Program-made: the position numbers and the translations under genes
The notes under the pieces: model-generated
Told to the model about the DNA's origin: nothing
Seen by the model: the letters and a program-made list of their open reading frames with translations, nothing else
The model's database searches: none
NCBI RefSeq assembly: GCF_025506355.1
Contig: NZ_JANZYP010000011.1
Span: forward strand, 46,783-110,782
Direction: 5' to 3'
Source: Sphaerisporangium corydalis
GTDB lineage: Bacteria > Actinomycetota > Actinomycetes > Streptosporangiales > Streptosporangiaceae
DNA: 64,000 nucleotides
Shown here: positions 50,233-58,822 of the stretch, in pieces
Layout: every line of letters begins with the position of its first letter
Position numbering within the stretch: the first letter of the stretch is position 1

Positions 50233-51018
50233 ATGGGACGCACGCATTTGTCTGGCCACGCCTACGAGCACGTCGCGGCCGAACTGCGCGGTGCGATCCT
50301 CGACGGCGACCTTCCCCCGGGTACCCGCCTTCCCCGGCACGCCGACCTGGCGCGACAGCACGGCGTCTCCGAGATCGTCATCCGCCAGGCCATCGACGAC
50401 CTGAAGAACGCGGGCCTGGTCGAGACCCGTGGCAGAGGCGGCACCTGGGTCCGCCGCCGCCCGCCGGTACGCCGCATCTCCTCGCGGCGCTACCTCGCCG
50501 ACCTCGCGCCGCAGGCCGAACCGGGCACCTCGTTCACCCACGACCAGGGGATCGCCTGGTCGCAGTACCGCCTCGACGTGGCTTACCGCTGGATCGACGC
50601 CGACGAGCGGCTGGCCGGACTGTTCGAAGTCGCGACGGGCTCCCGCGTGCTCGAACGGCGCTTCGTCTTCTACGCCTCCGGCGTGCCGGCTCAGGTGTCA
50701 CGGCCGTGCCTGCTCGCCGCCGACGTGGAGGGGACGCCGGTCGCCGACCCGAGGAACGAGCCGTGGCCCGGCGGGACGATCAGCCAGCTCCGCACACTGG
50801 GCATCGAGGTGGACGACATCACCGAGTCGGTCGAGACGCGCATGCCCACCCCCGAGGAGACCCAGGCCCTGCGCATCGCGCCAGGCGTACCGGTCTTCGC
50901 CATCACCCGGCTCATGCTCGCCGCCGGCCGCGTAGTCGAGGTGGCCGACCCCATAGTCATCCCCGGCGACCGCGCCATCCTCGACTACCAAATAACCCTC
51001 CGCCCACCCCCTCCCTGA
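50233..51018 (+). CDS. GntR/UTRA-family regulator
   Basis: The 261-residue protein has a GntR winged helix (GDLPPGTRLPRHADLARQHGVSEIVIRQAIDDLKNAGLVETRGRGGTWV) and a UTRA-like ligand domain. It differs clearly from the DasR-like protein at 40640. ATG at 50233 has only a weak CAG-rich site upstream. It stands divergently to a two-gene hypothetical operon, an arrangement in which the regulator usually controls both units. The ligand is unknown. Confidence 0.82.
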   Translation: MGRTHLSGHAYEHVAAELRGAILDGDLPPGTRLPRHADLARQHGVSEIVIRQAIDDLKNAGLVETRGRGGTWVRRRPPVRRISSRRYLADLAPQAEPGTSFTHDQGIAWSQYRLDVAYRWIDADERLAGLFEVATGSRVLERRFVFYASGVPAQVSRPCLLAADVEGTPVADPRNEPWPGGTISQLRTLGIEVDDITESVETRMPTPEETQALRIAPGVPVFAITRLMLAAGRVVEVADPIVIPGDRAILDYQITLRPPPP

Positions 51019-51154
51019 CCCCCGAATCCGGTCGAACCCACCCACCCCCTCCGCCCGCTTTGCACGTTTGTGTTCGGCGCCGGCGCGGGGAGGTGTGGGG
51101 CGGTGAAGTCGGCGCCGTTTGCGGTGGGTTACCGGTGTCATCGTGTGTGGTGGG

Positions 51155-53086
51155 TTAGGGGGTGGGGGTGGTGAGGTCGTAGAGGGTGGTGCCGTTGAGG
51201 GTGGTGGCCGGGTAGGTGGACTGGACCCAGGACGCGATCCGCTGGGCGTAGTCGCTGCCGCCGGTGTCGCCGCCGCGCATCATCGCGCCGCCGATGAAGT
51301 AGTGAATCCTTCCTTCGCCGACGTACTGCTTGAACTGGTCGAGGGTGGGGGCAGGGTCGGTGCCGTTGAACCCGCCGACGGCCATCACCGGTTCCCCGGT
51401 GGCGAGCTGGTACCCGGCGGCGCTGTTGGAGCCGACGGCGGCGGCGACCCAGGTGTAGGAGGCGGCGTTCTTCGACAGCAGGGCGGTGACCTCGGCGGAC
51501 GGAGTACTGCCGAAGAGCAGGCTCATCCCGCCACCCCCTCGTGGCCCGGCCCCGGCTCGTCCCTGGAAGCCGCCATGTCCTCGCGGGCCCCCGGTGAAGC
51601 GGCCGCCGCCGGGGAAGGTGGTCGGGGTGGGTCCGGCTGTGGGGATGGCGCCGGTGTGGGGTGTGGTCGCGGTCTGGACGGCGTAGGCGGCCGGTCCGGT
51701 GATGGCGGCGGCGACGGCCAGTGCCACGACCGCCGTGACCGCCGGGCCGATCCGCCGGCCGGTGGCCGGCAGCGCGATGGCGGCGATCAGCCCGCAGGCC
51801 AGGATCGCGACCCCCAGCCCGGGATACCAGTCCGGGGTGCGGTTCAGCAGGACGTACGACCAGACCGCCGTGACGGCCACCGCCACCGCCAGGATCCGCG
51901 TCGCCGCCGGAGCGCGCCTGCGCCGCCACAGCAGCGAGGCCCCCATGCCCACGAGGGCGGCGACCGCCGGAGCCAGCGCGACGGTGTAGTACGCGTGGAT
52001 GATGCCCTGGCTGAGGCTGAACACCACTCCGGTCACCACCAGCCAGCCGCCCCATAACGTGAACGCCGAGCGGGCAGGGTCGGTCCTCGGCGCCCGGCGG
52101 GCCAGCCACAGCCCCGCGGCGAGCATGATCAGCGCGGCGGGCAGCAGCCACGAGATCTGGGCGCCCATCTCGCTGTCGAGCAGGCGCGTCCAGCCCGCCT
52201 CCTGGTTCAGGTTGCCGAGCCCGCCGGTCTCCTCGCCGGTGAGCCGTCCGAGGCCGTTGTAGCCGAGGGCCAGTTCCAGCACGCTGTCGGTCTGCGACCC
52301 GCCGATGTACGGCCGCGAGCCCGAGGGCACCAGCGCGACGACCGCCACCCACCACCCCGCGCCGGCGACCAGCGCGGCGCCCCCGGCGAGGAGCTGCCGG
52401 ACCCGCCGTCCCACCGGCACCGGGGCAGTCACCAGGTACGTCAGCGCGAACCCCGGCACCACCAGGAAGGCCTGGAGCATCTTGGCGAGGAACGCCGTGC
52501 CGACGCACGCAGCGGCGAACACCAGCCACCCGGTGTGCCCACGCTCCTGCGCCCGCACCATCCCGTACGCGCCGAGCGTGAGCAGCAGCACCAGCAGCGC
52601 GTCGGGGTTGTCGAACCGGAACATCAGCGCCGCCACGGGGGTCAGCGCGAGCACCGCGCCGGCCAGCAGCCCCGCCCCCGCGCCGAAGTGGCGGCGCACC
52701 GTCGCGTACAGCACCCCCACGGTCGCGACGCCCATCAGCGCCTGCGGGACCAGGATGCTCCACGCGTTGACCCCGAAGATCCGGGCGGACAGTTCCATCG
52801 GCCAGAGCGCGGCGGGCGCCTTGTCCACGGTGATGAAGTTCGCCGCGTCCGAGGAGCCGAAGAAGAACGCCGTCCAGCTCCGGCTCCCGGCCTGGACGGC
52901 CGCCGAGTAGAACTGGTTGGCCCAGCCGGAGGCGCCGAGCCCCCACAGGTACAGCACCGCCGTGCCGGCCAGCAGCCCGAGCAGGGCGGGCCGTGCCCAC
53001 CGGGGGTCGCTTGAGGCGCCGGTGGTCCAGGGGCGCCGCGGCGCCGTCGAGCCTGGGGAGGCGGTGTCGCCGAGTGCGGTGGTCAC
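51155..53086 (-). CDS. Polytopic glycosyltransferase, PMT/ArnT-like (GT39/GT83)
   Basis: The 643-residue protein has about 11-13 transmembrane helices and an N-terminal extracytoplasmic loop SGWANQFYSAAVQAGSRSW with FITVDKAPAALW, matching the mannosyltransferase/ArnT family that uses lipid-linked sugars. After the membrane part comes a Gly/Arg/Pro-rich linker (near residues 495-530) and a C-terminal soluble domain of about 110 residues. It probably glycosylates envelope polymers or secreted proteins. GTG at 53086 has AAAGGA upstream; the frame runs on to 53125 without a better start. Confidence 0.85.
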   Translation of the reverse strand: MTTALGDTASPGSTAPRRPWTTGASSDPRWARPALLGLLAGTAVLYLWGLGASGWANQFYSAAVQAGSRSWTAFFFGSSDAANFITVDKAPAALWPMELSARIFGVNAWSILVPQALMGVATVGVLYATVRRHFGAGAGLLAGAVLALTPVAALMFRFDNPDALLVLLLTLGAYGMVRAQERGHTGWLVFAAACVGTAFLAKMLQAFLVVPGFALTYLVTAPVPVGRRVRQLLAGGAALVAGAGWWVAVVALVPSGSRPYIGGSQTDSVLELALGYNGLGRLTGEETGGLGNLNQEAGWTRLLDSEMGAQISWLLPAALIMLAAGLWLARRAPRTDPARSAFTLWGGWLVVTGVVFSLSQGIIHAYYTVALAPAVAALVGMGASLLWRRRRAPAATRILAVAVAVTAVWSYVLLNRTPDWYPGLGVAILACGLIAAIALPATGRRIGPAVTAVVALAVAAAITGPAAYAVQTATTPHTGAIPTAGPTPTTFPGGGRFTGGPRGHGGFQGRAGAGPRGGGGMSLLFGSTPSAEVTALLSKNAASYTWVAAAVGSNSAAGYQLATGEPVMAVGGFNGTDPAPTLDQFKQYVGEGRIHYFIGGAMMRGGDTGGSDYAQRIASWVQSTYPATTLNGTTLYDLTTPTP

Positions 53087-53207
53087 GCGACCGTCCTTTG
53101 CCGGTGGGAGGAGCTGCACCGCCAAGCTAGGAGGGCTCGTCTACGACCTCGGTGAAGGAACCTTGAGAACTCCATGAAATACCGCCCCACACCACCCCGC
53201 CGCCGGC

Positions 53208-54113
53208 TCAGCCAAGGAGGGCCATGCGGGCGGCGCCGACGAGGCCGCCGTCGCGGCCGAGGGCCGCCGGGGTGACGCGCAGGCGCTGGACGAAGGCCAG
53301 GTGGGCGCGGTCGGCCACGGCCCGGCGCAGGGGGGAGAAGAGCACCTCGCCCGCCCCGGCGACCCCGCCGCCGATCACCACCTGGTCGAGGTCGCAGATG
53401 GCCGCCACCGAGAGGATCGCGCCCGCGAGCGCGTCCGCCGCCCGCCCGAACGCCGACAGGGCCACCGCGTCCCCGCCATGGGCGGCGCGCGCCAGCTCGC
53501 GGGCGTCGGTGCCGGGCCATCCCCGCTCGCGGGCCCAGCGGACCATCGAGGGACCGCTGGCGATGGTCTCGACGCAGCCGGTGCCGCCGCACGGGCAGGG
53601 CGCGCCGGCGGGGTCCACGACGATGTGCCCGATGTGGCCGGCGTTGCCGGTCGGCCCGGTGTAGGGGACGCCGCCGAGTATGAGCCCGCCGCCGATGCCC
53701 GTGGAGACCACGATGCCGAGCATGGCGGTCGACCCGCGTCCCGCGCCGCGCCAGGACTCGCCCGCCGCCGCGGCCACCGCGTCCCCGACCAGGTAGGTCG
53801 GGACGCCGGGCACCACCCCGGCGACCTCGGCGAGGATCGGGAACCCCCGCCAGGCGGGGATGTTGACCGGGCTGACCGTGCCGGCGAGCAGGTCGAGCGG
53901 GCCCGCCGACGCGACGCTCACCGCCAGCGGGGGCGCGTCGCCCGCCACGTCGTGGAGCAGACCGGTGAGGGCCTCGCTCACGATGCCGGCCTGACCTGGG
54001 GCCGCGTGGGGCGTCGGGACCTCCCTGCGGCGGAGCACCGCGCCGTCCTCACCGATCATGGCGGCGGCCAGCTTGGTGCCGCCGATGTCGGCGGCGAGCA
54101 CGTGGGCGGTCAT
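53208..54113 (-). CDS. ROK-family sugar kinase
   Basis: The 301-residue protein is a ROK kinase. ADIGGTKLAAA near the N-terminus binds ATP phosphates, GDAVAAAAGE holds the catalytic Asp (with Gly in place of the usual Asn before it), and GHIGHIVVD with CPCGGTGCVE forms the zinc site. It should phosphorylate glucose, mannose or a similar sugar. It lies downstream of the ROK repressor on the same strand with a repeat-filled 183-base gap. With the mannosidase operon to the right it suggests a route for using imported or released mannose. Confidence 0.88.
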   Translation of the reverse strand: MTAHVLAADIGGTKLAAAMIGEDGAVLRRREVPTPHAAPGQAGIVSEALTGLLHDVAGDAPPLAVSVASAGPLDLLAGTVSPVNIPAWRGFPILAEVAGVVPGVPTYLVGDAVAAAAGESWRGAGRGSTAMLGIVVSTGIGGGLILGGVPYTGPTGNAGHIGHIVVDPAGAPCPCGGTGCVETIASGPSMVRWARERGWPGTDARELARAAHGGDAVALSAFGRAADALAGAILSVAAICDLDQVVIGGGVAGAGEVLFSPLRRAVADRAHLAFVQRLRVTPAALGRDGGLVGAARMALLG

Positions 54114-54149
54114 GGGCTCCTCGTCGCGGGGAACGTCGGAACGTGGTGA

Positions 54150-54300
54150 TGTCGACGATACGTGGTCGGGCGGTGGCGCAAGGGTGACAGGGCGTGATCA
54201 GGATGACGGGACGTGGTCGGGGGCTGGATCAGGACGGCAGGGGGTGGTCGGGGCGGCGTCAAGACGGCAGGGCGTGGTCAAGATGACAGGGCGTGGTCAG
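54150..54300. repeat. Imperfect short repeats of GACAGGGCGTGGTCA type
   Basis: About five degenerate copies of a roughly 25-base unit, each with GTGGTC or GTGATC, fill the gap between the ROK kinase and ROK repressor genes. Confidence 0.6.
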
Positions 54301-55508
54301 GATGGCAGGAGGGTGCCGAGGCGGGCCGCGTAGGTGGCGTGGAAGACCAGTGACGCCGCGCCGATCGCGGCGGCGTCGGTGGCGATCGGGGACGTCTCGA
54401 CCTGGACGGTGTGCAGCCGGCGCGCGAGCGGCCGCGCGGCCACCGCCTCGGCGATCACGTCGTGGTAGATGTCGGCGACCTTGTGCATGGCGGGCCCGCC
54501 GAGCACCAGCAGGTCGATGTCGAGCATGTTGACGATGCTCACGGCCGCGTCGGCGAGCCGGGCCGCGGCCTCGCCGATGACCTCGCGGGACAACGGGTCC
54601 CCGTCGGCCGCGGCGGCGCAGATCGCCTCGTGGTCGACGGGGCCGCCGGTCAGCGTGCTCTCGGCGCCCCTGGCCAGCCGCGCCCGTACGGTGGCCTCGA
54701 TGGCGCTCGGGCAGCAGACGGCCTCGACGCACCCGCGGTTGCCGCAGTAGCAGTCGGGGCCGTCCGGCACGACGGTGATGTGGCCGAACTCGCCGGCGTT
54801 GAGCGAGCTTCCCCGGTAGATCTGGTTGTCGAGGAACAGGCCGCCGCCGATGCCCGTGCCGAGGTACAGGTAGGCGAAGCTCGGTGTGGCGCGGGCGAGG
54901 CCGGCCCATCTTTCGCCGATCGCCGCCGCGGACGCGTCGTTGTCGAAGGTCACCTGGAAGCCGGTGTGCTCCTCCAGCAGGCGTTTGATGGGCACGTGGT
55001 CCCAGCCGGTCAGGCGGGGCGGGAAGTTCATCACGCCGTCGGTGTCCAGCGGGCCCGGGCAGGCCAGCCCGATGCCGAGCACCTTGTCGTCGGGCACGTC
55101 GGCCGCGTTCAGCATCCGCCGGGCCGTGTCGGCCATCTGGCGGATCACCGCGTCGGGTTCGAGCCCGGGGGGCACGTCGGTGTGCAGTTTGGTGACCGGC
55201 TGCCCGGCCAGGTCGGCGAGGACGTACGAGATCGCGCCGGGGTCGAAGTGGATGCCGACCGCGTACCCGGCGGTGGGGTCGACGCGCAGGATCGTCCGGG
55301 GCTTGCCGCCGCTGGAGGGGAGCGACCCGTCCTCGATGACCAGGCCTTCTTCCAGCAGTTTGCGCACGATGACGGACACGGTCTGCGCGGTGAGCCCGGC
55401 CCGTTTGGCGATCTGGACGCGGCTGATGCCGTCCGACACCTGGATCGCCTCGAGGACGACGGCACGGTTGTAACTGCCCACCTTCGGCAGGTTGGTGCCC
55501 ATCTGCAT
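54297..55508 (-). CDS. ROK-family transcriptional repressor (NagC/XylR type)
   Basis: The 403-residue protein has an N-terminal winged helix (ISRVQIAKRAGLTAQTVSVIVRKLLEEGLV) fused to a ROK sugar-binding domain with GHITVVPDGPDCYCGNRGCVE. Such proteins repress sugar-uptake operons until a sugar or sugar phosphate binds. ATG at 55508 has GGGAG six bases upstream. It is divergent from an ABC importer/alpha-mannosidase operon, and AT-rich direct repeats overlap that operon's promoter, so it probably represses it. Confidence 0.88.
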   Translation of the reverse strand: MQMGTNLPKVGSYNRAVVLEAIQVSDGISRVQIAKRAGLTAQTVSVIVRKLLEEGLVIEDGSLPSSGGKPRTILRVDPTAGYAVGIHFDPGAISYVLADLAGQPVTKLHTDVPPGLEPDAVIRQMADTARRMLNAADVPDDKVLGIGLACPGPLDTDGVMNFPPRLTGWDHVPIKRLLEEHTGFQVTFDNDASAAAIGERWAGLARATPSFAYLYLGTGIGGGLFLDNQIYRGSSLNAGEFGHITVVPDGPDCYCGNRGCVEAVCCPSAIEATVRARLARGAESTLTGGPVDHEAICAAAADGDPLSREVIGEAAARLADAAVSIVNMLDIDLLVLGGPAMHKVADIYHDVIAEAVAARPLARRLHTVQVETSPIATDAAAIGAASLVFHATYAARLGTLLPS

Positions 55509-55558
55509 GCATGACTCCCGGCGTCCGGCGATGTCCTCAGGCAATATCGCACAGGCCG

Positions 55559-55588
55559 TTGACTTAGTAAATCAAAAAGACTTAAGTT
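55559..55588 (+). promoter_or_regulatory. Promoter with overlapping direct repeats, importer operon
   Basis: TTGACT (55559-55564) and TAAGTT (55583-55588) are 18 bases apart. GACTTA occurs at 55561-55566 and again at 55579-55584. This AT-rich island stands out in GC-rich DNA and is the likely ROK repressor site. Confidence 0.6.
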
Positions 55589-55701
55589 CTCGTCACCCAA
55601 AGAAACACGGCCGAAACACGGTCGGCAGACCACTCCAGCGCGGGGGTCGTGGCCGCGGAGCATGCTCGGCGGCCGGCCGCACAGGCCGGAGAAGGAGTCC
55701 G

Positions 55702-57072
55702 ATGAGACGAGCGATGGTGGCCTCGATGCTGGCGGTCGCGGTTGCGGCCACGGCCGGCGCGTGTGGTGGAGACACGACGGACAAGAGCGCGGGCGGGGCC
55801 AAGGAGATCGAGGTCCTGTACAAGACAGACCCCACCTGGCCGTACATGGACAAGGTCCTCAAGCAGGCCAAAACCGATTACGAGGCCGCGCACAAGGGCG
55901 TGACGATCAAGCTGTCGCCGGTCCAGGGCGACAACGAGGTCTACTACACCAAGCTCGCCCTGCTGAACCGCTCGCCCGACTCGGCCCCTGACGTGTACCT
56001 GCACGACACGTTCCAGGTCAACGCCGACGTCGCCGCGGGCAAGCTCGCGCCGCTCGACGACTACCTGAAGACGTGGCCCGACTGGGCGACGCAGTACGCC
56101 GACTCGGTGAAGCAGGCCGCCAAGGGCCCCGACGGCAAGATCTACGGCGTTCCGATCAGCACCGACACCCGGGGACTCTGGTACAACAAGGACGTCTTCG
56201 CCAAAGCCGGCATCCAGGTGCCCTGGGAGCCGAAGACCTGGGCGGACGTCCTGACCGCCGCCCGCGCCATCAAGGCCAAGGCGCCCGGCGTCATCCCCTT
56301 CAGCATGTACTCCACCAAGCCGCACGGCGAGGCCGCCACCATGCAGGGCTTCGAGATGCTCCTGTACGGCACGCCGGGGGGCACGCTGTACGACGACACC
56401 CAGAAGAAGTGGGTGGCCTCCGGCAAGGGGTTCACCGACTCGCTCGGCTTCATCAACTCGATCTACCGCGAGAACCTCGGCCCCAAGCAGGCCGACGCGT
56501 TCGACCCCAAGCTCGGCGACAAGGTCGCGCTCGAATGGTTCCCCGAGGCCAAGCTGGGCATCGACCTCGACGGCGCGTGGGTCTCCTCGGCGTGGAAGCC
56601 GAGCGGCACCAAGCCGTGGCCGGAGTGGACCGAGAAGATCGGCTGGACCCCGATGCCGACCCAGAACGGCGAGGCGCCCGGCGCGGTCAGCATGTCCGGC
56701 GGCTGGGTCATGGCCATGAGCTCCTACGCCAAGGACAAGAAGGAAGGCTTCGACTTCATCTCCACGGTGACCAACAAGAAGAACACCCTGCTGTACTCGG
56801 TCAGCACCGGCGACCTGGCCCCGCGCAAGGACGTGGCCGCCGACCCGACCTACTCCGCCGACAACCCGGCCGTGAAGTTCTGGACCGACCTCGCCTCGGT
56901 CACGCACTACCGCCCGGCCTACGAGGTCTATCCCAAGGTCTCCGCCGAGGTGCAGAAGGCCATGGAGGCGATGACGACCGGCTCCAAGGCACCTGACGCC
57001 GCGGCCAAGGCCTACGCGGACTCGCTGCCCGCCGTCGTCGGCGGGCCGGACAAGGTGACCGCCGGCTCATGA
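55702..57072 (+). CDS. Sugar ABC transporter substrate-binding lipoprotein
   Basis: The 456-residue protein has a lipoprotein signal with lipobox AGAC and a mature sugar-binding fold (PDVYLHDTFQVNADVAAGKLAPLDDYL, then KIYGVPISTDTRGLWYNKDVFAKAGI). It differs from the DasA-like protein. ATG at 55702 has GAAGGAG upstream. It is the first gene of a tightly overlapped operon with two permeases and a GH38 mannosidase, so mannose-containing oligosaccharides are the likely ligands. No ATPase gene is included. Confidence 0.87.
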   Translation: MRRAMVASMLAVAVAATAGACGGDTTDKSAGGAKEIEVLYKTDPTWPYMDKVLKQAKTDYEAAHKGVTIKLSPVQGDNEVYYTKLALLNRSPDSAPDVYLHDTFQVNADVAAGKLAPLDDYLKTWPDWATQYADSVKQAAKGPDGKIYGVPISTDTRGLWYNKDVFAKAGIQVPWEPKTWADVLTAARAIKAKAPGVIPFSMYSTKPHGEAATMQGFEMLLYGTPGGTLYDDTQKKWVASGKGFTDSLGFINSIYRENLGPKQADAFDPKLGDKVALEWFPEAKLGIDLDGAWVSSAWKPSGTKPWPEWTEKIGWTPMPTQNGEAPGAVSMSGGWVMAMSSYAKDKKEGFDFISTVTNKKNTLLYSVSTGDLAPRKDVAADPTYSADNPAVKFWTDLASVTHYRPAYEVYPKVSAEVQKAMEAMTTGSKAPDAAAKAYADSLPAVVGGPDKVTAGS

Positions 57073-57998
57073 CCGTCACGACCGTGACACCGCCACGGCT
57101 GGCCGGCTCCCCCGAGCAGGGGGAGCCGCGCCGGCGGCTGCGGGGGACCCTGCGCTGGCTCGTGCCCCTGGGGCCCGCGCTGGTCCTGCTCGTGATCTTC
57201 ATGGCGGGGCCCATCCTGTGGAGCGTCTACATCGCCTTCACCAACGAGACGCTGACCGGCGCCGCGTCGGTGAACTCGCACTTCGTGGGTTTCGCCAACT
57301 TCGTGAAGCTGTTCGGGGACGAGGACTTCATCAACTCGTTCCTGCTCACGTTCATCTTCGTGATCGGCTCGGCGGTCATCGGTCAGAACACCCTCGGCCT
57401 GGTCATCGCGCTGATCCAGCGCGGGCGCGGCCGGGTCCTCCGCGGCGTGGTCAACGGCGTCGTCATCGCGGCCTGGGTGGTCCCCGAAGTGGTCGCGGCG
57501 GCCTGCTGGTACTCCTTCCTCGCCGAGGAGGGCACGCTCAACGAGCTGCTCGGCTCGCTCGGCCTGTCCCAGGACTGGCTGTTCAGCGCGCCGATGCTCG
57601 CGATCATCCTGGCCAACATCTGGCGCGGCACCGCCTTCTCCATGCTCGTGTACTCCGCCGCGCTGTCGGACGTGCCGAGCGACCTGCTGGAGGCCGCCGC
57701 GGTCGACGGGGCCAGCGGCTGGCGGCGGCTGGTGCACATCACGCTGCCGCTGATCCGCCGCTCGATCCTGTCCAACCTCATGCTCATCACCCTGCAGACG
57801 CTGGCGGCCTTCGGCCTGATCTACGCGCTCACCGGCGGCGGTCCCGGCACGGCCAGCCAGACCACGCCGCTCTACATGTACGAGCAGGCGTTCCGGTACT
57901 TCGAGATCGGCTACGGCAGCGCGATGGCCCTGGTGATGCTGGTCATCGGCGCGGTGTTCTCGCTGGTCTACCTGCGACTGATCAAGGTGGACGCCTGA
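57069..57998 (+). CDS. Sugar ABC transporter permease (MalF type)
   Basis: The 309-residue protein has six transmembrane segments and an EAA loop (LEAAAVDGASGWRRLVHITLPLI). ATG at 57069 overlaps the stop of the binding-protein gene (ATGA), so translation is coupled. It forms the channel with the next gene's product. Confidence 0.88.
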   Translation: MTVTTVTPPRLAGSPEQGEPRRRLRGTLRWLVPLGPALVLLVIFMAGPILWSVYIAFTNETLTGAASVNSHFVGFANFVKLFGDEDFINSFLLTFIFVIGSAVIGQNTLGLVIALIQRGRGRVLRGVVNGVVIAAWVVPEVVAAACWYSFLAEEGTLNELLGSLGLSQDWLFSAPMLAIILANIWRGTAFSMLVYSAALSDVPSDLLEAAAVDGASGWRRLVHITLPLIRRSILSNLMLITLQTLAAFGLIYALTGGGPGTASQTTPLYMYEQAFRYFEIGYGSAMALVMLVIGAVFSLVYLRLIKVDA

Positions 57999-58819
57999 TG
58001 ACCCGCGTGGCCGCCCGCACCGCGGCGCTCATCTCGCTCGCGCTGATCACCCTGGCCTTCCTCGGCCCCTTCGTCTGGGTGCTGGTCGCCTCCGTCCAGC
58101 CCGAGGCCAACCTCAGCGCCAAACCGACGTTCGAGTTCTCCTTCAAGAACTTCGCCGCCGTGCTGAACTGGGAGACCGTCTACCACCCGATCATCAACTC
58201 GATCGTCATCTCCGGCGGCACGGCCATCCTCACCGTCGTCGTCTCCGGGCTCGCCGCCTACCCGCTCTCCCGCTACAAGCTGCGCTTCAAGCGGCACTTC
58301 ATGCTCACCCTGCTGTTCACCACCGGGCTGCCCGTGACGGCCATCATGGTGCCGGTGTACTCGATGTTCTTCCGGTTCAATCTGTACGGGTCGGTGCCGG
58401 CCACGGTGCTGTTCCTGGCGGCCAGCGCGCTGCCGTTCGCCATCTGGATGATGAAGAACTTCATGGACGGCGTCCCGGTGAGCCTGGAGGAGGCCGCGTG
58501 GGTCGACGGGGCCGGCTGGGTGCAGTCGCTGACCCGCGTCGTCGTCCCGCTGATGGCCCCCGGCGTCGCCGTCGTCACGATCTTCGTGTTCGTCGGCCAG
58601 TGGGGCAACTTCTTCGTCCCGTTCGTCCTGCTCGACACCCCGGAGAAGCAGCCGGCGGCCGTCACCATCTACACCTTCTTCTCCCAGTACGGCCAGGTCG
58701 CCTATGGTGAGCTGGCCGCCTTCTCGATCATCTACACAGCCCCGGCCGTGGTGCTCTATGTCGCCGTGAACAAGTACCTCGCCGGATCGTTCAGCTTCGC
58801 CGGATCAGTGAAGGGTTGA
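57998..58819 (+). CDS. Sugar ABC transporter permease (MalG type)
   Basis: The 273-residue protein has six transmembrane segments and an EAA loop (LEEAAWVDGAGWVQSLTRVVVPLM). ATG at 57998 overlaps the previous stop by one base (TGATG). It completes the importer and is followed three bases later by the mannosidase start. Confidence 0.88.
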   Translation: MTRVAARTAALISLALITLAFLGPFVWVLVASVQPEANLSAKPTFEFSFKNFAAVLNWETVYHPIINSIVISGGTAILTVVVSGLAAYPLSRYKLRFKRHFMLTLLFTTGLPVTAIMVPVYSMFFRFNLYGSVPATVLFLAASALPFAIWMMKNFMDGVPVSLEEAAWVDGAGWVQSLTRVVVPLMAPGVAVVTIFVFVGQWGNFFVPFVLLDTPEKQPAAVTIYTFFSQYGQVAYGELAAFSIIYTAPAVVLYVAVNKYLAGSFSFAGSVKG

Positions 58820-58822
58820 CCG

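Noticed and set aside
49072..51018. Integrative element (GntR regulator with small hypothetical genes)
   Set aside because: No integrase, replication gene, tRNA or attachment repeat was seen.
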